Shown here piece after piece: positions 56,311-64,000 of a stretch of 64,000 nucleotides of DNA. The stretch is from the NCBI GenBank assembly GCA_010015605.1, contig ML975262.1, positions 1 to 64,000 on the forward strand, read 5' to 3'. Made by a program: the position numbers and the translations under genes. Every line of letters begins with the position of its first letter. Within the stretch, counting starts at the first letter, position 1. A model generated the notes under the pieces. It did not search any database. It was not told the origin of the DNA and saw only the letters and a program-made list of their open reading frames with translations. This DNA is from Decorospora gaudefroyi (Eukaryota > Ascomycota > Dothideomycetes > Pleosporales > Pleosporaceae).

Positions 56311-58127
56311 CTATTCAAACCCCGCCCATTCCCTCCGTTCAGGAAACGGCAGCGCATCCAACCGACTCGCACATGCCTGTTTCCAATTCCTGGGCGTATA
56401 CGTATCCACAATACTCTTAAACGCTGTCAAGGTGCAAAATGTCGTGTCGCCATCCAAATGCTTACCGGGGGCTTTGCAGCCGGGGATCTGCATGACCTTG
56501 TCGTTGTACCGGATGCGTACGTAGTAGTCGTCTAGCTGTTTGCGCTGTGCGGGCGAGAGTTCGGTGAGGGGCTTACGTGCGATTCCTTCGGGGGTGAGGG
56601 GATCTTCTTCCAGGGTCTTTGTGCTGCCGAAGAGGGAGGTCCACCAACCCTGGCTCCTGGGCGCCGCAGGAGTCTGCTCGGGGGTCGGGGCTCTGTCACG
56701 TTTGCGGAACATTTCGACGGCGATGTGGCTGCTGAAGGGGGGCCAATGCTCGCCTTGGAATGCGCCGAGCGAGGTTAGGACGGCGGCTAGTGTCGTATCG
56801 TGGCATCCGGACATGGCGAATTTGATGTCGGTTTCGCCGCCGCGGCCTTTGCCGAGCTGGCCGTCGTTGCCGCCGACTTCTACGATGCCCGAGTTTCCGT
56901 TGCGTTCGATGCTGCCGATCATGCGCGATGTGATGTCGCCCATTAAGCCGCCGATGCCGAGCATGCGGTACTCGGAGGATTCAGCGTAGCCCTGATACCA
57001 CTCTTCAACTGCAATCTTGTCGATGATGGCGCGGGTCTTGGCGTCGTAGAATTCCTTGGGTAGTTTCGTTTCTGGGCCATGGGCATCTGTCGCGTTGAGT
57101 GTATCCATGATACCTGAAAGTCTTGGGTGCGAGTCTACAGCCACGTCTTGCTCGCCCGGCATCCATTTAGAGAGTTTCTTGGAGAGGTACCGCATGTCGT
57201 CCGTATCGTTCCATTTCTCGGCTGCGCGTTGTGCAAAGGCACGGCTGAGCTGGGCAAAGCGTCTACAGCTTGCATCGTTGGGGAAAAGGGTTTCGTCCGC
57301 GGGCGTCCTTGTGATGATGGTTGGGGGTGGGAAGTCGGCGGTTCGAGCGGATGGTGGGTAGAATCCCCAGAAGGCTTGTTGGACGGATTCTAGCGCTCGC
57401 GGGACTGGTGTTGCTCGTAGATAGATCATGTCGGAAGAGGAAATAAGCTTGGGCATGAACTCGAGGGTGTTGATGTAGAGATGGCGAAGCCGTTCTCCCA
57501 AGGCTAGCGTTGTCTGACGACCTTTGTCTGTGAGCTCACCGGGTTGGCATATGGCATCGAACTCGCCCAGGGGGCCTGATGCGATGACTAGGGGCTATTA
57601 ATAGCTGAATTTTGGTTAGGTGATGGTAATACCTGGTCCGTCATTCATGCCAAATGTCTCTAATCGGCGCCGGTACTTGAGCTGGTCCCATTTTGAGAAG
57701 TCTTTGGTGTTTAGAATTACACTTGTGAGTTGTCGCGCTGAGTTGCAATAAGGCCAATCTTCAACCACGTAAGTAATGGTTTATCCGGGTGAAGATGAGT
57801 CTCGTACATGGTGGAAGGCCAGTCTAGCGAGCGCATTAGCGGGCGGTTCTTTGCATACCGTACGCAGGGGAAGCTTACGTTCTGGAAACGAGGAGATACT
57901 GGACTTCTTTCGCCTACACGTGATCGTCAGTATATCGAGGTTGAAGACATTTAGCTACAGCCTGGAGAGGCTGACCGTGCCGAAGCAGCTGTTGCAGTCA
58001 GTGGTAGTACGGATGGAAGCTATGGTATTGGTCTCACAATCTGTACGAGCTGCAGCTCAAGCTCTTTCGGATAAAGTTTCTCGAGCTCCTCCGGTGAGTA
58101 GAATTGCCGCGGTACCAAGGTAGTCAT
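56311..58127 (-). CDS. histidine acid phosphatase with microexons
   Basis: Six exons are inferred: 58127-58038 (90 nt), 57988-57976 (13), 57913-57879 (35), 57823-57808 (16), 57758-57633 (126) and 57587-56311 (1,277), encoding 518 residues. The exact frame is kept through five introns of 45-62 bp. The 13 nt exon supplies LLRHG and joins the 35 nt exon to build the catalytic RHGERSP motif (His34). The acid-base HD pair is in GCHDTTLAA (about His356, Asp357). After the short exons come the expected WPYCNSARQL and GELTDKGRQTTLALGERLRHLY blocks. It resembles the ACPL2/PXYLP1-like branch of the histidine phosphatases. No signal peptide is visible, so it may be intracellular. Substrate unknown. Confidence 0.88.
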
Positions 58128-58542
58128 GGTGATTTTGATAATTGATTTCAGGGATGATAACTGCTTCGAATCGTGGTCTACTGCAAAAGAGCTTAATGAG
58201 CCCGTGTTGAGTCAGAGAGGTGTGCGCGCTGTTAGGAAGCCAGGTCACGTGTGACTCGCGGACGTCACTGGCGTCTGATTGGCCGAGCTATTCCCGCAAA
58301 AGTTTCGCGACGCATCAGCAAATTGGTAGCGGAGTTGGAGTTACTAGATTCCAGGCTACCGAATAACAAGACGCAGTAGGTATAGACTGTTCTATGTTAA
58401 ACACTGTAGTCGTTCCAATGACCACCTGATCGGCTGTTGTAGGTGCGAGAACAAGCTGCCAGACTGTTCATGTGCGCATACCTAACCGCGACTTCAGCAT
58501 CCACACATCTCCCCCTCCCAACCCAACCGTCCCCAGAGCACT
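58128..58542. promoter_or_regulatory. bidirectional promoter, phosphatase / PPR gene
   Basis: 415 bp between divergent start codons. Contains two CACGTG-flanked or TCACGTGTGA-like E-box words near 58247-58256. No TATA box. Confidence 0.45.
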
Positions 58543-61422
58543 ATGCTAAGCGCATACGTGTGCCGACAATGCCGGACACGCCTTTCACGACGCGTTGCCA
58601 CCGTCCGAAGTCGACAATGGCAGCCGCGCGCCACGTTCCTATCGATGCGCAACCCCCAGACACAGGACCACGCCGACGCCGAAGGCCGACAAGATGAGGC
58701 GCATCCGCCAGAGCCTGCGCAGGAGGCAAGCCACAACGGGCCGAATATACACTATGTGAGGCGCCCCGGTCGGTATTCACATCTACGCGACGACACAGAC
58801 AGCGCGCTCGCTTATGCTGGCGACCGAGGGCAGGCCACAGGTGAAGAGACTGACCGTTTCACGGGGCCAGAATGGCTAGGCTGTGCACAAGCCATCGACG
58901 CAAGTCTCCGCGACGTCAGAATTGGCCGAGCCTGGAGAATCTTTGAGAGAAACTACACTTCGAGGGACTGCGTGGCCCTCACCGAACCGAACCATGGTGA
59001 TCTCCCGTTGCTGAAAGACGGAAAAATCTTTAAACAGCTTCTGTACTCCGTCAATGGCCTTTTTTGCAAAAACAAAACAGATATAACCGTTAGCCCGACG
59101 ATTGCACTCTTCACATACGAGCGGCTTGGCCTCTCCCGCCCGGAACACTGGCAAGTAATTCTGTTGCGTCTAACACACCAGGTCATTCGTGCGGTAAATG
59201 CCTCGCCCGACGAACCACTGCAGGACTTGCCCACGCTGCTTCACGAGCTGCTCTCCGTTTGGCGCTTATTCTTTCAATGCAAAGGACGAAACCCCGAGCC
59301 GGTAGAATCGGTTAGTGTCAACTGGCACCTACCGGATATCGCTGCGCTCCCGGAATTGTACAGGAGTAAGGACTTCAACATGCGCATGCAGGATTACCAT
59401 CCCAATTACATTGGCAATCCGGTATTGGGCTTTTGTGCTGTATACTTGTACAGTATCTCTGATGCCTTGGACGACTCGATACGGCAAGAAGCCGCACCTT
59501 TCCTGCAGCTCCTCGAACGGCTGCTCGCAGGTGCAACCGTAAACCCGATCTACGACCGTACAACGACGTCTAACGACTTCAACAAGTTACCGAGCGAGGT
59601 TCGGGAGCAGATTGCGACAGAGATCCTGGCTGCGCCGCAAAAGGCCATGATTGCGATCGGAGGAACGGCGCAGAGTCTCGACGCAGACGCCGACGCCACT
59701 GGCGACACCACGACCAGTTTGGAAGATTTCCAGTTTGCGAGAATATCGCGTGCGGTGCGATTCAAAGATTCCTCGCTATTGCTAGACCGTATTTGGGAAG
59801 AGGTCCAGACGGCATACACCACAGAAACGAGAACGGTTGAGATTCCCCGCCGGCTATACAACGCATTTCTTTCCGGTTACATGATCGTCTTGAATTCCCC
59901 GCGCGCTGTCCAAGTTTGGAACCACATGATCGCTCAAGGTGTCAAGCCAGACATCCAGTCGTGGGTTGCTCTTCTCGAAGGCTGCACAAAGGCCAAGGAT
60001 CTGAAGGGCTTGAATGCAATGTGGACTCGCATGCTGAATAGCGGAATCGAACCAGACAACTATGCTTGGACAGCCCGCGTCCATGGTCTAATGGCTCTCC
60101 GCGATATCAACCAAGGTCTCATAGCACTCGACGACATGGGCAAGCGGTGGCTCTCCGCCGAAGCCGCTATCAACGGTCCACAAAAACCCGCCAAGGGCCG
60201 CAAAGCTGCCAAAAAGCTCCCGCCATCCAGCAAAGCGGTGAATAACTTCCCAAAGCCTTCCATTGAAGTAATCAACGGCGCCATTTCTGCTCTTGCCCAG
60301 ATCCCACCCCAATCCATGCGCAACGATAAATGCCTAGAATACGTCCAGAAGATTCTAGCTTGGGCGAGAAACTTCGATATCAAACCAGACGCCATCACGT
60401 ACAACACCCTGATACAACTCTACCTGCGTGCGCGCGACACACGCACCGCGTACAGAATCCTGACGCTAATGGAGAAAGAGGGGCTACCAGCAGATATCGC
60501 AACATACACAATGCTCATGACCACCGCCTTCGACAACCAGCTCTTCGACGGACAGTCCGAAACTGAGCAAAGATCACGAATCCTATCGATATTCGATGAT
60601 CTGGAAGCAAGTGGCATGAAGTTGAACGCATACATCTACTCCACAGCCATCGACCGCATGTTGAAGAAATACAACAATTATACCGCTGTCCGCGCTATCA
60701 TGGAACACATGCAGACGAAGGGCGTGATAGCCTCGGCGCACACTTACACGTCGCTCATCACACACTACTTCCAATCTAAGCCACCAAATATCAGGGATGT
60801 GGACACCGTGGTGCACCAACTCTTTACTGCGACAGGCATGCCTAGCGACCGGTTCATGTTCGATCGACTCATCGAAGGTTATGCCAGCCATGGAGAAGTT
60901 GGAAAAATGATGAGCGTGCTCGCGCGTATGTCTAAAAACGGGAATCTGCCGGGCTGGAACGCACTTACGGCCGTTGTGCGTGCGCTTCTTCAGGAGGGCG
61001 ATTATGAGCGTGCGAGGAGTGTGGTGCATGATGTGGAGCGTGGTGAAGGTGTGGCACAGGCTGGTGTTACAGGAGATAGGAATGGGCGGTATAGGTTTTT
61101 TGCTGCCGTTAGGGAGTCGGGGCTGGAATTAGAAGATCAACGTATCGGGGATTTTACGGGGAGCGGACCGGACCAGGGTGCGTTGGAGGAGACTATGGGG
61201 CAGCAGGGGGAGCCTGGCAGCGTGCCGTATGAGCAGGAGCCTGGCAGCATGATCGATGCCGAGAGGTATGAACAATTCCCTCCCGCCATGGAGCACGGCA
61301 CCGGCGACGATAGCGATGCAGGACTTCAGCGCGAGCCTGGCAGCGTGGATGAGGAAGAAGACATCCACGGTTTTTTGACCGATGAGCCTGTGATGGATCC
61401 AAGACGGGTGCAACGGCCGTGA
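58543..61422 (+). CDS. mitochondrial pentatricopeptide repeat protein
   Basis: An intronless 959-residue protein. The N-terminus (MLSAYVCRQCRTRLSRRVATVRSR) is Arg-rich without acids, a typical mitochondrial presequence. Paired-helix PPR motifs appear from about residue 436 (RLYNAFLSGYMIVLNSPRAV, GVKPDIQSWVALLEGCTKAKD, GIEPDNYAWTARVHG). They continue at 615-820 (IKPDAITYNTLIQLYLRARD, GLPADIATYTMLMTTAF, VIASAHTYTSLITHYF). Such proteins bind organelle RNA and support processing or translation of mitochondrial mRNAs; the target here is unknown. The last about 80 residues are an acidic, low-complexity tail with a repeated EPGS(V/M) element, unusual for PPR proteins. The start ATG at 58543 is the first ATG of a good presequence. 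Confidence 0.88.
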   Translation: MLSAYVCRQCRTRLSRRVATVRSRQWQPRATFLSMRNPQTQDHADAEGRQDEAHPPEPAQEASHNGPNIHYVRRPGRYSHLRDDTDSALAYAGDRGQATGEETDRFTGPEWLGCAQAIDASLRDVRIGRAWRIFERNYTSRDCVALTEPNHGDLPLLKDGKIFKQLLYSVNGLFCKNKTDITVSPTIALFTYERLGLSRPEHWQVILLRLTHQVIRAVNASPDEPLQDLPTLLHELLSVWRLFFQCKGRNPEPVESVSVNWHLPDIAALPELYRSKDFNMRMQDYHPNYIGNPVLGFCAVYLYSISDALDDSIRQEAAPFLQLLERLLAGATVNPIYDRTTTSNDFNKLPSEVREQIATEILAAPQKAMIAIGGTAQSLDADADATGDTTTSLEDFQFARISRAVRFKDSSLLLDRIWEEVQTAYTTETRTVEIPRRLYNAFLSGYMIVLNSPRAVQVWNHMIAQGVKPDIQSWVALLEGCTKAKDLKGLNAMWTRMLNSGIEPDNYAWTARVHGLMALRDINQGLIALDDMGKRWLSAEAAINGPQKPAKGRKAAKKLPPSSKAVNNFPKPSIEVINGAISALAQIPPQSMRNDKCLEYVQKILAWARNFDIKPDAITYNTLIQLYLRARDTRTAYRILTLMEKEGLPADIATYTMLMTTAFDNQLFDGQSETEQRSRILSIFDDLEASGMKLNAYIYSTAIDRMLKKYNNYTAVRAIMEHMQTKGVIASAHTYTSLITHYFQSKPPNIRDVDTVVHQLFTATGMPSDRFMFDRLIEGYASHGEVGKMMSVLARMSKNGNLPGWNALTAVVRALLQEGDYERARSVVHDVERGEGVAQAGVTGDRNGRYRFFAAVRESGLELEDQRIGDFTGSGPDQGALEETMGQQGEPGSVPYEQEPGSMIDAERYEQFPPAMEHGTGDDSDAGLQREPGSVDEEEDIHGFLTDEPVMDPRRVQRP

Positions 61423-62343
61423 ACACGGCGTGTGTATATACTTGTATAGTACGACAAAGATGGCCAAAACATGGATCGGAGCGAATATACAAACCTACTT
61501 CCCACTTTCACAATGTGTGTAGTTGCAAAGTCGTGAGCATATCGATGCACATAGTATAAAGTTCGAGGAAGTACATTAGATTACATACTCGCCAAGCCAC
61601 TACCTAGCCACTGCAGGGGCGCTCCCACGTGGCCCCCTTACACGGTACACCCGAACCATAGCTCCCACACCGGCGAATATCCATCTACTGTGTAAAGTCA
61701 TTATCAAGAAAGATTGACAATCCAGTCGCAAAAGCGCCATAACATATCCGTAACAAACTTTTCAAACCAAAAGAAAAGAAATTCCTCACATAAGCAACAA
61801 CATGTTGTCAGATTTCACTCCCCGAGCAGCGCAGCATTGTCACGAAACCATCGTACGACACGACCCCATCTCACACCACACCCCACCAAACGAACCAACA
61901 ATCCGGCCCAGCCCACAACCCATCTCTCGCCACCCCCCGACCCCGTCAGACGATCCAACGCCCTGGTTCCAAATCCCGACCAATCACATCCCTGCACGGA
62001 CGCTCATTCGGGTCTTCGGGTCGCATGATGTTGTGCCGGGTTGTGGTGTGACAAGCGGGTGCGTGCGTCGGGCACCACCGTTGTGGATTGCGGGGTTTGA
62101 CTACTACCTATAGATATAGTTATATAAGATGTGTAGTCTGGTTTTTTTTTGGGAAGTCACGATCTTTCGAATCTGCATCTCTACCTACCTACCTATCTAT
62201 CTATCTGTGTCAAAAAGGGACTACAAACGCGCATCGATTTTCTCGGATACCTACAATCAAACATACCTATCAACTATCGACAACTCGACTCCACCAAACG
62301 TTCCAACACCACACAACCAAACCCCCCAGACACACAAAAAAAA
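61423..62343. other. intergenic, PPR to small-protein gene
   Basis: 920 bp. A 103-codon frame at 61802-62113 starts with ATG but is Pro/His-rich with no domain; I treat it as uncertain. The right end has CT(A)CCTA repeats (CTACCTACCTATCTATCTATC near 62180) and CA-rich leader sequence before the small gene. Confidence 0.45.
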
Positions 62344-62602
62344 ATGCCCGCAGTATCGAAATCTTACCTCCCAGCCTTTGCCGCCTTTATGGGTACGTAA
62401 CGTCCCTCTCTCCCACAAAAAGAAAACACATTCTAACAAAAAAAAAACAGCACTAGGCGTAACGTACACCGCCGTCGTAGCGTCGAAAGAAGGGGCAGCT
62501 GTTGATGGTGCGCGCACACGCTGGCAGGATCAACATGCGCGTGCACGGAATGCGTTGAGTGGGGGGGTTGGGTTGGGGGAGATGGGTGAGGGGAAGTCAT
62601 AG
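62344..62602 (+). CDS. small putative single-pass membrane protein
   Basis: Two exons, 62344-62392 and 62451-62602, surround a 58 bp intron (GTACGT..CTAAC..ACAG) and encode 66 residues. The N-terminal half reads SYLPAFAAFMALGVTYTAVVAS, which could span a membrane once. The C-terminal half is charged (DGARTRWQDQHARAR) and ends Gly-rich. Size and pattern resemble accessory subunits or assembly factors of mitochondrial respiratory complexes, but I do not recognise a specific family. Support comes from the strong donor, branch and acceptor signals, an AAAAATGCC start context, and frame continuity only after splicing. Confidence 0.55.
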
Positions 62603-62920
62603 CTGCCGCCGTGGAGATGAAGGGATGGGATGGGATGGAGAGATGGTGTGGTTTTCGCATGTTTATATACTAGGGTGGCGTTTTGGGAGCTTTTGGCGTT
62701 TGGGAATGGTCGCTTTGTGGTGAAGTGGACTTGGGGCTTTTTTGTTTGGAGGATGGGGGGTTTTTTGCATGCATGCACGAGAGACGGAGTAAACTGTAGA
62801 TTGAGGAAGAAGAAGAATAATAGCACGATTCTAAATAAGATGTTTACTTTTCAAATGGAAGTCAGAGAGAAGGTATTGTTACAATTGAAGCAAACAGTCC
62901 AAGCTACTAATATTTCTATC
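62603..62920. other. convergent intergenic region
   Basis: About 320 bp between the small-protein gene and the stop codon of the CBM18 gene; G-rich then AT-rich. Presumably both 3' UTRs. Confidence 0.5.
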
Positions 62921-64000
62921 CTACTTACACGTACCAAAATTCTTTTGGCTGTAGATCTATTAGCAATAGTAGCATCGTACAGGAAGAATAACTCACCATC
63001 CTGTTTTGCAATGGTTATTCGTGGTTCCGCAGGAGCCGCTAGCAGAGCAGCACTGCCCATTGATCGGCCCGCCCGCGCACGTGAAGCCCTTGGAAGCACC
63101 ACATGCGCCATCTAGACTAGGAACATTTGTCGTAAGGCAAGCGCTCGAGAAGGATTTTTGACTGCAGTTTTATTAGCATGGCCACGTCGAGCAAAGATCT
63201 AGAAGAAAAAAAAAACTGACCAGCCTTGAGCACAGTGGTTCACCGTGCTACCACAGTAACCCCCGGAACTGCAGTTTCCGAATGGGCTGCCTTGGCACTT
63301 CAGTCCGTTGCTTTCGCCACAGCTTCCATCAGTAGAGATACCGGTCGGTGTGGGCGCTTTTGAAGACGTGGTTACCGTGGAACAAGTACCGAAGCTGGAC
63401 TGGCAGCCGGCATTGCAGTGGTCGGTGGTCTTTCCGCAGTATCTAATACGTTGGCGTACGAAGTCAGCGTATATTATTATCTCACAATCAGTTCGTACAT
63501 TGGAGTCCTTACCCGTTGGAACTACAGCAGTCGCCGAAGGGGGAGCCCTTGCACTTGTACTTCTTCGTCCCGCCGCATGTGCCATCAGGAGAGATGTCCG
63601 TAGTGGTGCATGTTCCAAAGGCGCTTTGGCAGCCAGCGGTACAGTGAGCGGTTGTCGAACCGCAGTAGCCAGATGCGCTGCAACAGTCCCCAAACCCTGA
63701 TCCCTTGCATTTGTACTTGTTCGTGCCTCCGCATGTGCTATCAGGGGAAAGATCAGTAGTCGTGCAAGATCCAAAACTAGCCTGGCATCCAGCACTGCAG
63801 TGAGCGGTGGTTGAACCACAGTAGCCCGATGCGCCACAGCAGTCGCCAAAGCCAGACCCCTTACATTGGTACTTGTTCGTGCCTCCACACGTTCCGTCAG
63901 GAGACAGACTTGGATTCGTGCAGCTGCCAAATAGCGGCTGACACCCAGCCTGACAATGCGCAGTTGTGGATCCGCAGAAACCTGACAAGCTGCAGCAGTC
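62921..64000 (-). CDS. multi-domain chitin-binding (CBM18) protein, 3' part
   Basis: The gene enters from the right edge, so its start and any signal peptide are outside. Visible exons: 64000-63513, 63442-63221, 63161-62997 and 62948-62921. At least six hevein-type CBM18 modules are present, each with the CC.S.GYCG core and a GC-x(3)-FG-C end. The first is cut by the window edge. Modules 2-4 follow a near-perfect 52-residue period. Module 5 reads GNCSSGGYCG and lacks one of the paired cysteines. Module 6 (CAGGPINGQCCSASGSCG) is the most divergent, and the last exon adds only CQKNFGTCK before TAG. Such proteins bind chitin, and are known as wall proteins, chitin-deacetylase companions or effectors that mask hyphal chitin. 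No catalytic domain is visible in this part. Confidence 0.88.
63520..63990 (-). repeat. 156-bp coding tandem repeat (CBM18 units)
   Basis: Three successive modules show 52-codon periodicity (TTAHC...GYCGS), with high nucleotide similarity between units. The array continues past the right window edge. Confidence 0.9.

Noticed and set aside
61802..62113. 103-codon plus-strand frame starting with ATG
   Set aside because: Pro/His-rich, no domain, no splice evidence, and it lies in the probable 5' region of the small gene; likely chance.

Overview
The window looks like nuclear DNA of a filamentous ascomycete (Pezizomycotina), most likely a Dothideomycete close to Pleosporales. The kingdom-level call rests on many short introns (mostly 45-70 bp, GT..AG, CTAAC-type branch sites close to the 3' splice site), on fungal forms of conserved eukaryotic genes (DML1/Misato, YSH1, RSE1, SDA1, TAF4, PRP18, CENP-X), and on secreted GPI-anchored and chitin-binding proteins. 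The class-level call is inference. I see no operons, CRISPR arrays, rRNA or tRNA genes, and no convincing transposon.

Layout from left to right. 1-7991 is gene-poor, with one C2H2 zinc-finger gene (3066-4214) and simple repeats. 7992-12457 is compact housekeeping: SAP18-like and PRP18 diverge from a 282 bp spacer, then DML1. 14724-16769 encodes a repetitive, probably GPI-anchored wall protein. 19120-20444 encodes a secreted aspartoacylase/succinylglutamate desuccinylase-like protein. TAF4 (minus) and YSH1 (plus) diverge at 23.3-23.8 kb. 28159-30587 is an Hsp70/actin-fold ATPase of the HSPA12-like kind. 31349-32839 is an unknown protein with repeated RRxS motifs. RSE1 (minus) and SDA1 (plus) diverge at 37.6-38.0 kb. 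41259-43219 is a decayed kinase-like phosphotransferase gene. After a gene-poor stretch come a MIF-domain protein (46015-47182), CENP-X (49534-50085), a GPI-anchored cupredoxin (51182-52094), an intact APH-family protein (52608-53711), an unknown nuclear-looking protein (54223-55821), a histidine acid phosphatase (56311-58127), a mitochondrial PPR protein (58543-61422), a 66-residue membrane-type protein (62344-62602) and the 3' part of a chitin-binding CBM18 array running off the right edge.

The coherent theme is RNA processing and gene expression (SAP18, PRP18, TAF4, YSH1, RSE1, SDA1), mixed with cell-surface proteins. I did not find a gene cluster that looks like a new multi-gene system. 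The most notable signals are in gene structure: a phosphatase whose 5' end is cut into 13, 35 and 16 nt exons, a 10 nt microexon in SDA1, an apparent one-base frameshift in RSE1, two stop-free 51 bp introns that are invisible in a naive translation, and a chitin-binding array with introns in the same cysteine codon of successive domains. All exon boundaries were read by eye from splice signals plus reading frame and family similarity; none has been tested against transcripts.
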